64,000 bases of DNA, from contig NC_065567.1 of assembly GCF_022605725.1 (NCBI RefSeq), forward strand, positions 31,599,127 to 31,663,126. The letters are read 5' to 3'. Below are positions 45,325 to 58,899 of the stretch, piece by piece. This stretch comes from Anthonomus grandis grandis. Its lineage: Eukaryota; Arthropoda; Insecta; Coleoptera; Curculionidae. How positions within the stretch are numbered: position 1 is the first letter of the stretch; each line of letters begins with the position of its first letter. The notes under the pieces were generated by a model, which made no database searches, was not told where the DNA came from, and was given only the letters and a program-made list of their open reading frames with translations. The translations under genes and the position numbers were made by a program.

Positions 45325-45920
45325 TTAAAAAATGTATCTTATTCACACGTTTCCCAACGTGTCGGCGTATTAATAACCATCATCAGGAAATTTTCCTTAA
45401 TGCCGGCCTGATTTTTTTTAAATTGTAAATTAATTACTTATTAATAATATAGAAAGTTCATCTTTTTGGTTGATATTTAAAAAAATTTATAAAAGCTTAA
45501 ATAATATAAAAGTGATAATATTAATAATAATTCCATTTTACATACAAAATGACTTGGTTTTTTAAATAATCTTTAAATAGTGTATAATTTGTTTAGCTGT
45601 TTTCAACTTATTTATTCAATAATCATCTGTTGAATAACATTATTGCTACTTTAATTGAAACACCCATATTAAAAAAATAAATATTACAAGAATGATCTGA
45701 CTAACTCTATAATAAATTTAATTTTAATAAACAATATAATAATGAACAAAAATAAATCCAGAACTTATTTAAAATAAATAAAAGCTATTAAATAATATAT
45801 ACATAATTATGGAATAAATTGTTATTAATCTAAATATTCGAAATCACCAGTATTATTTTGTAAGCATTCTCGCGCATTGATTGCAATTTTTCTTTCAATG
45901 TTCCTTAACATTTGCAGAAA
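45325..45920. other. AT-rich remnant of the host mariner
   Basis: It contains ACGTTTCCCAACGTGTCGGC followed by ACCATCATCAGGAAA near 45348-45392, a word typical of repetitive-element ends. The rest is AT-rich without coding sense. Confidence 0.35.
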
Positions 45921-45924
45921 AATT

Positions 45925-46191
45925 TTATTGCACGCTTCTCTTATTTATGTCTTCTAATTTTTCAGGCATAATTTGATAAACCTGGTCCTTAATAAAACGC
46001 AATATGGAAAAATCCATGGGTGTTATATCAGGCGATCTTGCGGGCCAATTTGTAGGACCTTTAATACCAATCGAACAATGTCGTTCAAAATTGTTCAGAA
46101 TCCTTGTGCAATGCCGATCTCGATGTGCAGGTGCACCGTCATGTTGAAAATATTGAAAGTTTGTTATTACATCAAGAGGGATATCATCCAA
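45925..46191 (-). pseudogene. DD41D transposase fragment with second and third catalytic D
   Basis: An 88-codon open fragment begins QYFQHDGAPAHRDRHCTRIL (second catalytic D) and continues GPTNWPARSPDITPMDFSIL (third D, 42 positions later). It ends with PEKLEDINKRSV. The N-terminal helix-turn-helix and first D are missing, so the host element is internally deleted. The WGR/FLWG motif reads SILRF, which is atypical. It belongs to the long-arm mariner at 40775-46645. Confidence 0.85.
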
Positions 46192-46649
46192 AAGTTTTTG
46201 CAGGAAATTTGATGAAAAATTATGATATACTTATCCAGTTAAATGTTCATTGAAAAAAAATGGTCCATCTACTCATGTGACGTAAACATATGAATGATAT
46301 ACATCATTTTAAAGGGAATCAAAAATGCTTTCAAAAGGTCCAAAAATGAGGGTCCGAAAATGCCAATATACCAAACGTCACATAAAAAAAATTAAAGGTG
46401 AAGTTTTGTAGAGCACAAAGAATTATAAGATTTCGTAATTAAAATAAGTTTCTAAAACCAATAGTTTTGGAAATAATAATTAAATTAAAATTTGGCGTTT
46501 TTTTTTTTAAATCAGCCTGTAATTCACGAACTAATAAACATGTTATAACGCTGTCAAAGGATTTAGAATAAGCATCAAAATTGGTAACTTTTTTCTCATT
46601 TAAACCTTCTCGTATCTCCTGTAGGTTCGGAAATAGGACACCCTATATT

Positions 46650-47150
46650 TGTAGAACCTATTTCCTAATAAAAATAAACAGCATAAAAGAAATAATACAT
46701 GATAAAATAAGATTAGGTAACATTTTATTAACACTAACATTATAACATTATAACACTAACATTAAGTTACAAAAATAAAATTATATTAAGAAGATAAATA
46801 AAACAAGATTTTTAGATGTGGCTGGTCGAATCGCTAGACCATCGTTAGTCAAGTAAGGTGATACATTTAGGTTGTTGAAAGTTAAATGTGCCTCAAAAAA
46901 CGTCATCGAGACAAGATACGATTGGGCGTTTTTTAGTTTGAGTAATTTAGATTATTATTGCTAAAAAAGGGTCATTTAAGTTGAATTAAAAAACGGTGAA
47001 AGAAAATGTGGTGAAAATATCAAAACCTCCATATTTATATACCCATTAAATATATTTGATTATCGTTAAAAGTGAAAAATTATAAGTCAAACAGTTATTC
47101 GTTGAAATTATTAATTAGAAACGTATAGTAGCTTTCTCTAAATACAGATT
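46650..47150. other. AT-rich intergenic DNA
   Basis: A short direct repeat, TAACATTATAACACTAACATTA, lies near 46733-46766. Otherwise no feature. Confidence 0.4.
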
Positions 47151-47540
47151 TATTTACTCAGTCGCTTCCTTCCTTTCTGCCTTCCGAAAGCGAGGCCGCT
47201 TATTTAAAACGAGAGCAAGCCGCAATGTTTTCATAAATCAGAAATCATTTGCGTCTTAATTTTCGGATGCGGTCCCCTTCTTTAAGGAGGGGCTGCGCGA
47301 ATCCCCCCGGCTTCTGAAGAAACTCATATTGGCCACTTTCTGTTCCCCTGACACAGATTAAGTCGGCTCGCCTGTTAAATATTCATATGCCAGAAGGGCA
47401 CAGTGATAAAAATAAAAATGTAGCATCTTCCTTATTTTGGCACGTAAACACTTGACGGGAGTTGATATTACGTGCAGGGAGATCCACCTGTTATTGATTA
47501 AACACGTGCTGTTTCTAATTTTTTTTTAATGTCTTCAGCT
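47150..47540. other. Unique-sequence island
   Basis: Balanced block with GCCTTCCGAAAGCGAGGCCG, TTTAAGGAGGGGCTGCGCG and TTAAATATTCATATGCCAGA. No gene recognised. Candidate conserved noncoding DNA. Confidence 0.3.
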
Positions 47541-48880
47541 AGTGATAATTAATTTATAAAGCGATTGTGGCAACGAGTTTTTAAATTATTGTTCCTACTG
47601 CGTTTATCTGATTTTTAATCAAAGGCACAGTAAACCTACTAAAAACAGTAATTTTGATTTAAATGAAGTTGTTTTGGTTAAGAATTTATGTTAATAAGCG
47701 TAGTTTTATTAAGGGAAAATTATGGAAAAAACGGAGAAGTAAAATGTTTGATGAGAATACCATAATTTAAAAAAAATGGAGAAGCCATGTAACCAAGAGT
47801 AAGGCAATGTAACCTAAGGTTCAGAATCTGGTATCCAATTTATCCATCTAAGTCCAATTTAGATAATAAAAATTTAGGTAATAAAAATTTGGAATTTTTT
47901 GCACAATATAATCCTGTAATTATAGATGGTAACTTAGAATGTGAGAGAAATGTGAGTTTATGAATCAGAAGGTAGTTGTGGAAAATAAACAGAAAAATTA
48001 TCACTAATCTACTAAGTCAGTTAGTCGACCCTAAAGGGTAATAAAACCAACTATTAGATTGACGGTTTATTTGAGTTATTCAATTTTTTTTGTTAAGGAG
48101 CAAAATATTGTAATATTAAAAAGTTATTAATATTTAATTTATTAAATCCAGTGTTCGTAAGTATAAATAAATTACTATTCAAGTAGTGGTAGATTATTTC
48201 AATATTCAGTAAATTCGGAATCAAGTAAACTGTACCAAACACCACATAAATGATTTCTTCATATATTATTTGTAGTTTGGTAGGAAAGATTAAGTTATAT
48301 TCAGGTTTATTCTTTTCCCGAAGATAGTTATAATGAGCCACCCTCTTTGCATTTGTGAAAAAATTTATTTTTTTTAATTATATCCGAAATATAAATTAAT
48401 TATATTACACATAAGTAATAGAAAATGAATCGATGATATAGGAAATAAGTGAAAAAATTCTCGAATTATCATTTATATATCTTTATCTCAATCAGAAAAT
48501 TAGAGCTGGATGCGAATAAAATGATATTTTTCGCGTATAATTAGATACATTACGAGAGAAAAACTGTAATTACAGGAGATCCATACGCTATTTAGAAAAT
48601 GAAACGATGTTCATTAATACACTAAAATCAAAAATTTAAGAAATAATCGTTAACTTATACAATATTAATGCATGCTGTGTTGTTTAGGCTGTATATAAAT
48701 ATTTTCTCAAAATATCTTATTGGGAGGGAATACACTTCCAAAAAAGTCATTATGGAAGATAAAATTTCCAGGAAAAAAAAATTACTACAAATTACCACAA
48801 GGAGATAGTAACAAGTCCATTATCGTCGCGACAAATTATTATGACACAAAGAAATAAAACGAAAAAAAAAAGACCTCATT
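47540..48880. other. AT-rich intergenic DNA, no gene seen
   Basis: A/T-rich. The 82-codon minus open frame at 48093-48341 is rich in I, L, N and Y, as expected for chance frames in AT-rich DNA. Confidence 0.5.
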
Positions 48881-49680
48881 ACTCACCCCGGGATAAAAAG
48901 TCGTTCGGTACGAGACACAAGACACAGAGAAAAATGTCAAATAATTAGTTATCCTGTTGCCGTGCCTATCAGGGAAACAAGAATTGTCGTTTAAACACGG
49001 TTATAAGAAAACGGCGGGTTCGGCTCCAGGGAAATATGCAAACGGAGAAAGGGATCGAACTTTTTTCCCTGGCAAGGTGACAAATATGAAATTTGCATTT
49101 AAATGGGATATTTCCATCTGTGATATGCACAATTCAGGCCCTTCAAGGACCCTTCTGTTGACAAACACTTCATAATGTTTACGGAATTAAATAGGTGTTT
49201 GTGTTTTTTTCTTCCAAATAAAAAAACAGACATAAATTTAAAAAAAAAATCACATTAAAACCAATTTGACAGATTTATGGGTTGATAAAACGGCGAGTCC
49301 ACCTTGCGCGAACAAAGGATGCCCTCCTCCCTATAATTTCCCGTTTTTTATTGTACGACCCATAATGCTTGTGTTGTAAAATAGATCTTAAGGCGAGCAT
49401 AAGTAAATTAAAAGAGGCGATAACAATCTCCCCTTTTTTTTCGCCGCTTTCGAGAGGGAATCAGGAGAGAAAGATCCTCTTATAAGGAGCTCTATACGTA
49501 TTAAAGAGCTTTTAAAAAAGGATCGTCCTGTTTTTCTCGACTTTTTAAGTGAACCCTGGAGGTATAAGTTACCCAACGACAGGAAAAGATCAATTTTACC
49601 CGCCTTGAAGCTGCAGTATTTCGCTGAGCGATTGCTGTTTAATCAACATGTCTTGCGGAGTAATTTTTATCCTTATTAAG
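48880..49680. other. Large unique-sequence island
   Basis: About 750 bp of balanced sequence (CTCACCCCGGGATAAAAAGTCG near 48882, GTTTAAACACGGTTATAAGA at about 48988, CTTGAAGCTGCAGTATTTCG at about 49604). Open frames of 72 and 62 codons on opposite strands match no family. One of the longest repeat-free blocks of the window. Confidence 0.35.
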
Positions 49681-51910
49681 GGCTTTGAAAAGGCTTTATT
49701 TTCATGAGATTAGATTTTTTTTAAGATTACAATATTATGTATATATATAGGACCATACCAAACGCATTAGAGTTTATGTTAACATATTCAAGTTTAAAAT
49801 TCTGTTTTATGAAATTAGATTTTTTTAAATATTTTTTTCCTTAAACTTTAATATTTCATAAGAACTGCTAAATATTAGTTATAAAAATATGTAACTTAAT
49901 GATAGACACGATTTTTTATTTTCTTGCAATATAAGATGAGGAAAATGTAATATTTTTTTAGTAAAAAAATAAATATTTTACTTCACATGAATTAAAAATT
50001 CACATCTGGGGTTACGTCTATTAAATAGTGTGCGTAACTTAAATGAATACCATGAGCAATCACCTTTTTTACTGAATTTAGTAATTTCTCTTATATTGTA
50101 ATGTGAAGGCAAAAAAATTAATAAATTTAAAAAAATGCATAACTTAAATGGACGCGATTAGCAGTTTTTCATTTTACCTATTTTTTTTGTAATAATAAAA
50201 AACTAAGTAATTTAAAAATAAGCACAACTTTAATGAATACGGTTAATAATATGTTGAAGAATCCCTTGTTATTTATTCACCATAAATTAATTAACCCCGG
50301 AAGAATGATTAACCCTTTGGCGATTATATCTATTAAATAGTGCCAGTGCATAACTTAAATGTGCATAATTCACTTTTTTTTTTAATTAAAAAGATCAGTT
50401 TCTTTCACGTTATGAAATTTAAAAAAAAAGCACAATTTTAATGGATTTGATTTACACTTTTCTCTGTTTATTGAATTCATTAATTGCCCTTCTCTTTTTT
50501 TAAATTTTTTTTTGTATTGAGAAATAAAAAATGCATTTAATAAAAAAAAGGAGTACCATAATAGATGCGATAATTAAAATTTTGAGCAATTCCTCGATAG
50601 TTGTTCTCCATAAATAAATTAATTTTACGTGGAAAAAGCAACTATTAAAAAGTGACTAATGCATAACTTAAATTGGCATGATTTACATTTTTTTTTACCA
50701 AAAATAGTTATTTCTTTTGCATTATGAGATGACAAAAATGCATAGCTTTAATGGATACGAATTTAATTTTTTTTTTGTTTTACTAAATAGAACAATTTTT
50801 TATGCATTAAAAGATGATTATATTATTATTATGATTACTCAGCCTAAGCATTTATATTTTATTGTTCCTTGAAAACTGTCAAATATTAATAACAGAAAAA
50901 CAAAATTTTAAAATGCATTAATTAATAATAGATACGTATCTTAATTTTCTTATAATACGAGGAAAATGCAAGTAAAATTTGAATCATATATTTAAAAAAA
51001 AATTGCTATAAAATGTTATGAATTTCCTAATAAAACATCCCTAATGTAAAAAATTCCTAAGTAAAAATGGATACGATTTAAAATATTTTGAACAACTTCT
51101 TGTTAGGTATTTATCATAAATTAATTACCCGCACGAGATAGAAAATCTATTTAATTAATTGATAACTGCATAAATTAAATAATCCTGAATTATTTTTTTT
51201 TTACCTAAAACAACAAATTTTTAACGTTATGAAATTTTAAAAAAAGTGAAAAATCTATTTTTCAGGTTATATCTATTAAAAACTAACAAGTGCTTAAGTT
51301 ATATAAGCATAATCCTTTTTTTTTTTAATCAAAAATAATAATTTCTATCACCTTATGACATATAAAATAAATGCATAATTATAATGGATATGAGTTTTAT
51401 TTTCCTTTATTTTACTAAATTCATTAATTGTCCTTGCATTGTGAAGTAGAAAATTGCATTCTATTTTTAAAAATGCATAACTTTATTAAACGCGATTAAC
51501 CCTTTTTTTTAATTTAGTGCAAATTAAATTTTATTTTACATTATAAAATGTTTAAAAAATATTTATTTGAAAATAAGCATAACTTTAATGGATATGTTTA
51601 ATATTATTTTAAATAGCCCCTTGTTAGTTACTCACCATAAATAAGTTTAACCCAAAAGGCTAAAGAACCTAAAGAAAAAAATTACATCTTCTCATAAAAT
51701 GCATAACTTCAATGCATGGGGCTAATTTTTTTTTGTTTTACTGAAAATTCAGTTTATTTATTTAAAAATCTGTGTAACTTTAATGATTATGATTTAAAAT
51801 ATTTTAAACAACTTCTTTTAGTTATTCACCATAAATAAATTAACCCGACAGGAATGAAAAACCTATTTTGGGAGTTACCTCTATTAAATAGTAACTAGGC
51901 CATAATTTAA

Positions 51911-53485
51911 CCCTTAACTGGTATGGTGGGTCAATTTTGACCCCATCCAAAATAAAACTGATGGCACGGGTTGTGATATATTTCGTTCCGTAATGACTGC
52001 AAAAAAATTTAATTTCCTCCTCACAGCTTTGAGATTTGATGATCTAGGCACCAGAAGTCAGCGCATTGAAGCCGGAGATAAGCTAGCCCATATTTCCGAT
52101 ATATTTTATCGCTTCGTGAATAATTATCATACAAAATATTCATGTGGGAAATAACTGTGGATGAACTGTTGATTGGTTTTCGCGATAATTGTAGATTTCG
52201 AATGTTTATCAAAAGTAAACCGGAAAAATACGGAATCAAAATGATGTGTCTCTATGATGCTCGGACGCATTATTTAGTAAACGCCTTTGTTTATACCGGA
52301 AAAGACACTCAAATGCAGAATCCTAAGAAGCTAGCCATACCCACCCTTAATGTTCTTTCTTTAGTTGATCCGATAAAAAATTCTAACCGAAGTGTTACTG
52401 GGGATAACTGGTTTTCTTCTTTAGAGCTGGTCGAAGAGCTACAACGTTGTAAACTTACCTATGTCGGTATTATCCCAAAAAAAAAGGGACCTATCAAACG
52501 AATTTTTGCCAAATAAGCAGCGACCGGTTTATTCTTCGATTTTCGGATTTACCAGAGACGTGACTTTGATATCTTATGTTCCAGTAAAAAATCGAGCAGT
52601 TTGTCTTATATCAAGTTTTCATCATAATAATAGAATTTTGGACAGAGAAAATAAACTTCCAGACATGATAGATTTTTACAATATTACCAAAGTGGGGGTA
52701 TTAGAGCAGACGTGTGCAAATTATAAAGTTGGTAGACGCACTAGAAGATGGCCGCAAGCAATTTGGTTTTGAATGAGGATATTAGCGCTGTAAATGGAAG
52801 TATTTTATATAATAATGCTCATCCAGAGGCTGAAATGACACACCAAAAGTTTCTAGTTACCTTAGGAAGAGATCTAATACAAAACCAATTAATTCGCCGA
52901 TCTCAAATGGAAAATATTCCCAGGGAATTAAAAGCACTTATTCATCGAATTGGTCAGATTCTAGAGATAGGTCCAGGCAGAAATGAACATGGGGAAAGAC
53001 CATCTAAGCGTGCAATGTGTTGTATTTGTCCACGCAATGATAATAAACAATCACTTATATGTGATAACTACCATAAATACGTTTGGAAAAATCATTGCGT
53101 AAAAAGAATTCGTTGCAATAATTGCCAATAATGGAAGGTTCAAACATGTTTGTTAGTTTTTTTATAAACCTTTTTAGGATTTTATTTTTAAGTGTTTTGA
53201 ACGTTTTCACATTTATTTAAGAACATTTTCTTAATTTTTCACCTAAATTTTGTGTTTTTTAGTTTATTTTCGAGTCATTTTGAAAAAAGGTTATTTTTTA
53301 AAAAACCTTATATTTTTTAGTCTAGCTTTATTTGAAGTGCAATTTTTTTGATTTATATGGCCTCAGAGTTGATAATATATTATTATTTTCATATTTTTAA
53401 ATTTTTAGTTTAAAAAAAATCGAAAGGTCTAATTTGACCCCACCATACTTGGAACGTGATTTTTTTCCGCCATACTAGTTAAGGG
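51911..53485 (+). mobile_element. piggyBac element, internally deleted, 1575 bp
   Basis: TTAA lies at 51907-51910 and 53486-53489. The ends are CCCTTAACTGGTATGG and, inverted, CCCTTAACTAGTATGG, 15 of 16 bases alike. A GACCCCACCATAC / GTATGGTGGGTCAATTTTGACCCC subterminal repeat extends this inward. It is shorter than a full piggyBac because the first part of the gene is missing. Fusing the flanks recreates a box copy (CATAATTTAAATAGGTCCAA), so it sits in the TTAA of array B. Confidence 0.93.
51993..53131 (+). pseudogene. piggyBac transposase, N-terminally deleted, three frameshifts
   Basis: It begins inside the N-terminal domain with KFNFLLTALRFDDLGTRSQR. A frame change near 52140 leads to EITVDELLIGFR (first catalytic D) and GIKMMCLYDARTHYL, then SVTGDNWFSSLELVEEL (second D). 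A frameshift in the A9 run at about 52479-52487 leads to NEFLPNKQRPVYSSIFGF. The third-D block, usually GGVD..D, reads KVGVLEQTCANY and lacks the aspartates. RRTRRWPQAIWF is followed by another frame change near 52765. The tail has LGRDLIQNQLIRR and the cysteine-rich end (CCICPRNDN..LICDNYHKYVWKNHC..RCNNC). It is inactive. About 200 N-terminal residues are missing. Confidence 0.92.
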
Positions 53486-55189
53486 TTAAATAGGTCCAAT
53501 TTATTTTTTTTTACCGAATTCAATAATTGTCATGAGAAGTGAAAAGCATATTTAAAAAAAAATGCATAATTTAAATGGTCGCTATAAACAATGTTTTGTT
53601 TTACTGAAAACTAGTTTTATTTTGCATCATAAAATTTAATAAATGAATTTATTAACCAAGAAGCATCTTACTTTAATGCATACAATTTTTAATTACTATT
53701 TTAATTACTTTTGATAATTTATCAGAAATAAATTAACCCCACGGAAATATAAACCTATTTCTAGAATTCTATCTATTATATAGTGCCAGTACATAATTTA
53801 AATAGGTCAATCAATTTCTCTCCCGTTAATAATTTTAGTAAGATGCACAATTTTAATGCATATGACTTACATTTTTTCTTTTTTTACTAAACTCGTGTTG
53901 TAATTGTCATTGCACTATGAAATGAAAAATTGCATTTTAATAAAAATTGAATATCTCGTTAATAGACGCGATCAAGATTTTTTTGTATTACTAAAAACTA
54001 ATTTTATTTTGCAATAAAAATTGTAAAAAATTAACTTTAATGGCAACAACTAGTTTTACTTATTCATCATTAACAAATTAACCCCGCGGTAATGAGAAAC
54101 CTACTTTTGGGGTTATATCTATTAAATAGTGGCCAGTGCATTACTCGATTAGGCACAAATAATTTGTTTTTTCACCAATTTCTCACATTATAAAAGAAAA
54201 AATAAATGCATAATTTTAATGAACATGGTTTCTATATATATTTTTTTACTAAATTCTTTAACATTTCTTGCATTGTAAAGTGAAAAATGCATTCTATGCA
54301 TAACTTTAATGGACGCGAATAACAATTGTTTGTTTTACTGGAAACTATTGCATTATAAAATAGAAAAAATTTATTTAATTAAAAATAAGTAAAAATGGAT
54401 ACGATTTAAATTATTTTGAATAACCCTTTGTTAGTTATTCATCATAAATAAATTAATCGCACGGGATAGCAAAATCTACTTTAATAATTGACAAGTGCAT
54501 AAATTAAATAAATATAAATTATATTTTTTTTCAAATTTTTAACGTTATGGAATTTTAGAAGAAATGCGTAATTTAATTGGGTTTGATTTACACTAAGGTT
54601 TTTTTGCTGAATTAAGTAATTTTCCTTGCAGTGTTAAGGAAAACTTCAATCGATGCAAATAACAATTTCTTGTTTTACTGAAAATGATTTTGAGACTGAT
54701 TTTTTATATTACTAGTATTGACCACATATTTTATTTATATCATTTATTCTTTCCTTTTTTTATTGAATCCATTAATTTTCCTTGCATTGTGAAATGAAAA
54801 ATTTATTCCTATTTTAAAAACTGCATAACTTTACTGGGCACGATTGACATTTTCATATTTTACTAAAAAGGATATTTTTTTGCATGATAAAAAAAAGGCA
54901 TTTAGTAAAAAAAAATAAAAATATTTCAAAAGTTTTTGATATCTTTCCGTGAACATATACATAAAAATATGTGCTCCGATGTATAAATCATTATGATTAT
55001 GTTCTTCTAGTAGTGATATTAGGATTACAATTTTTACCTTGGAAGTGCTACTAATCTTTGTTGCTATATTTCCTATTTTCTCTCACATTCAGATCTATGA
55101 TAGAACTAATTAATTAAATTATTAATTTTAAAAGGGAATTTGATATCAAAACTGTACTAAAGGTATTGAAAAAGCGTCAAAATAGAAAA

Positions 55190-56560
55190 GAATTTCATAG
55201 ATTGTGTCAACACAAAATTCTATGTTTAAAAATTTAAAGGCAAACGGACCATTTACGCAGTTTATTTAGAATTTGGGGTAGCGAAGGAAATTACATGTCA
55301 TATTTTGATACAAGAGACCAAGGAAATCGGGGGTTTTGATTATTTTCGAATACGCGAAATATTTGGAATGAGTTTTGTCTTCCAAACTGAATGGGGTTTT
55401 TGTTCCTTGTCTGGGCGATTTATCTTTGTTCCCAGTTCGGGCGAAACACTTTCATTAGTTCGAACGTGTATTTAGTCATGAGAATAGAACAAAAAAGAAA
55501 ATAAATAAATTAAAGGGAAAGAGGCGGGTTAATTCCGCACGAAAATTTCCAGAGTTTACTTAACCATTTCCGCTGTTTTATGCCTCATTCGCGGCTCATG
55601 AATTAGCAAAAAAAAACCAGACGGCGGGCGTCGCTCGATAATGCCAAAAATAATTAATTACTTTCGATCGACCCGAATGCCAGCCAATTTTTCAATAAGG
55701 AACTGTCAGATCTCCAGAAGACTAACGAAGTAGAACCCCAAAATACTTTCGTCCCTCCGAGGAAATCTTCGTGTGACGGGCGGAGGGCTAAATTCATTTT
55801 AGAATTTTCTCTTAGTCATTAGCGCGGTTTTATTAGGTTTTTAGAGACCCAGCTGATGAGCAAATGTTTACTCCCAAATTGGCAATTTTTTTAATTACGT
55901 TCGGTATGCCACCATCATTTATCCAAATTATTTTTACTAAACCTTTATAAATAAAACTCAAAAAATACGCATAACCTTAATGGATACGATTCACATTATA
56001 TGTTGTCGTCACTAATTAAGGTGCTAAACAACCTCAATAAAAACAAACTTTTTTTAACTATTTAATTGATTCATAACATTCATTCCTCTGAAAAAATGAC
56101 ACATTTCATATTTCCTTTTATTGCGGTTATAAAACAGCAGAAAAAAAAACACACACAGAGCAAAGCAAGAATTTATTTCGGCGAACGTTTATGGCATTTA
56201 ACTTGCAAATGTTATGGCTTTATCCAGTGTATGTGAGGCTAAAGTGGGAGTCATCACCTCTGAATATTTTTATTGCCCGACGTTAGTTTACAGTTCAGGG
56301 AGCCCGTTAGCTGCCTTGTTTTTATAGCCCAGAAATACGCTTTTAGTCTCAAGAGTTATTTATTGGGCCCACGTTGTATGTTCTTTTTTTTACGAAAGAG
56401 ATACTTTGATGCGAATATAATGCGGTGATTTTATATTCAATTTAAGGGGGTTTTAGACGATATATTTCGTGGGAAATTTGATAAATGATTTTAAAATAGA
56501 ACTGCGTCGGATGTACATGTGAAATGGGGTGAAGTTGACTGTGGGGTTTTTTTTTAGTCG
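55190..56560. other. Unique-sequence islands inside array B
   Basis: The balanced stretch 55190-55880 has GCGTCGCTCGATAATGCC and AAAATAATTAATTACTTTCG (homeodomain-like cores). A second lies at 56100-56560. One box copy sits between them (55967). No gene. The array is interrupted rather than overwritten here. Confidence 0.35.
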
Positions 56561-57803
56561 CTGGTAGATGGATTTTATAGTAAAAATAAATGAATTTTAG
56601 TGCTAATTTTAGTTTAAATGCATCATAGTTGAAAAATTGTCAGTGTCATCTACATGTTTCCTTATTCACTGTTTATAGGCAAAAAAACATAAATTTAAGG
56701 CCGTGACCAGATCCTATTATTTTGAGTTAATATTTTAAATATATTTTTGTAAAAATTGATTTTTTTTGTGCTGAACTGTATGTATTAATATTAAATGCAT
56801 AACCTTCATGGACACGATTTAAACTTTACTGTTTTTACTAATAACAACGATGTTCGTGACAGATTGACATCAGGAAAATGCATTTAACCCTAAAATCGTA
56901 TTTTTTTTAAATTTTTTAGCATGGAAAATATTACTAATCTTATAGTCTTATAAGTTAGCCCAAAATTCAATTTCTTAGAGACAAATTGCTCATATTCCTG
57001 CAACCAAGTGAGATAGAGACTTGAAAATTGGACCATAGATCCTTTCAATAAATTCATTAAATAACTAATTTAGCATTTTTCCAGAAAAAATATTTAAAAT
57101 AAATAAATTAGGTTATCATTTTTAATTATATTGTTTTGTCGAGTTTTTTATTTGTCGTATATTTATTTCGGTGTATTTTCTTAATTTTTTTTAACAAAAG
57201 TTCAATAATTTTTTAGAAACTGTAATGTTTATAGAAACGCATAACCTAAGTGGACACGATTCAAAAATGCAACTAACAGAGTTTCTTGGAGATGTTAAAA
57301 ATTATTTAATTTTTTTATTGGGTCAGTTATTCATTGTAAGCTAATTAACCTCGTGGAAATAAAAATTTAATTTTTAGGGTTATATGTATCAAAAAAAATA
57401 GCAGTGCATAACTTAAATGGACACGATTGACATTTCTTTTTCAATAAAAACAATATTTTTCTATAAAATTTGAGATGAAACAAATTATAAAAACAATTTT
57501 TTTAAGTACATTTTTAAGTAAAAGGATGATAAAAAACTTACCTACTTTGATAAAAGCATGATTTTATTGGACACGATTGACCTAAAAAAAAATTGAAAAA
57601 TGATCGTTGTTTCTGCATTATAAGGTAAATAAGTGCATAATTTTAATAACCATGATTCACTAATTTATTTTTTTAATAAAACCATTAATTTTTTTTTTAA
57701 TATGACATAAGAAAAATTAATTTAGATTTAAATATGCATAGAGTGAATGAACTTGACTGACAAATGTTCTTTTTTTATTATGATAAACATTAATTTTCCT
57801 CAA

Positions 57804-57827
57804 ATTATTATTATTATTATTATTATT
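57804..57827. repeat. (ATT)n microsatellite
   Basis: About eight ATT units between box copies of array B. Confidence 0.9.
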
Positions 57828-58899
57828 GTTAAAAATAATATGAAATTTTTTGTTCTGAATTTTAAGCATTAATATTAAATGCATAACCTTAGTGGACACG
57901 ATTTAAACTGTACTTCTTTCACTAATACCAAGGATGTTTCTTATATTTTAATATCAGAAAATTGCATTTTGCCCTTAAATCGTAATTTTTCTTGTTTACA
58001 GTTGTAAAATATTATTAATTTCCCAGTAAAGCCTTGTTACATAAACTCAAACCAAAATTTTGGGTTATGTTTCAAAAAGTTAATTTCTTAAATATTTTGT
58101 TTGTCATATTTTTATTTTTAATGAAATTCCTTCAATTTTTGGCATCTTTTAACAACCTTGTATTAGTTTTTTAAAAACTGTCCAACGTTATTCCTTGCAA
58201 CATTAATAAAATATTTTAAAATGCTTAAGTCAAGTAAACACGATTCATAAATCTTTTGGATAAAAAAATGCAACCAACATCAAAATCATAATATTTCCAA
58301 AAAAAAAGGTTTCATGAGAATATAAAAAATTATTCAATTTTTTATGGGATAATGAAAATTAGTGTCAAAAAAATGTTTAGTGCATAATTTAGCTGGACGC
58401 GATTCACTTTTTCTTTTATTCAAAATACAACTATTCCTGTATTATGAATTAAAAAATACCTTTAATTATAAGTTTTAAATTTACAAAAAAATTTATAACT
58501 TGAATGAGCATGATCAAAAATATTCTTTTTTACTGAAATCAAATATTTTTCGAAAGAATTCATTTAATTTTTAAAAAAATGCATAACTCTAGTGGACACG
58601 ATTGGCAATTTTCTTTTATAAGTAAAAACAACAAATTCCTTTGCAAATGAAAAATTTATTTATTATAAAAAAGCATAACCTTAATAGATGCTATTCACAC
58701 TTTTCTGTTTTTACTGTAAATAACAATTTTTCTCGCATTATTTAAACAAATTTTTTCAAATTAAGTAAAATTTTTTTGTGCCAACTTGAAATTGGTACAG
58801 ATACTGATTTTTTCATTGATTTTTTTTCTGAAAAACGACAAAAATCGTACAAAAAAAAACTGGAGCTTTTTCCCAATATAAAGCTGTAGTAACAGAACA

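Larger units (their letters stand above)
40775..46645 (-). mobile_element. Long-inverted-repeat mariner (DD41D), left end truncated, split by nested elements
   Basis: The right end reads GGACACCCTATA at about 46637-46647 (inverse of a TAGGGTGTCC mariner end). Its long arm matches the left side in inverted orientation: about 40775-40905 against 46375-46495 (shared CTTTAGAAAC, TTACGAA, TTTGTGCTCTACAAAACTT). It continues with GATTCCCTTTAAA..ATGTAT near 46290-46320 against 45315-45345. The outermost 150 bp or so of the left arm is missing next to the LINE fragment. The left arm is split by the CACTG element, and the residual transposase lies at 45925-46191. Confidence 0.65.

Noticed and set aside
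48093..48341. 82-codon minus open frame
   Set aside because: Ile/Asn/Leu/Tyr-rich translation typical of AT-rich noncoding DNA.
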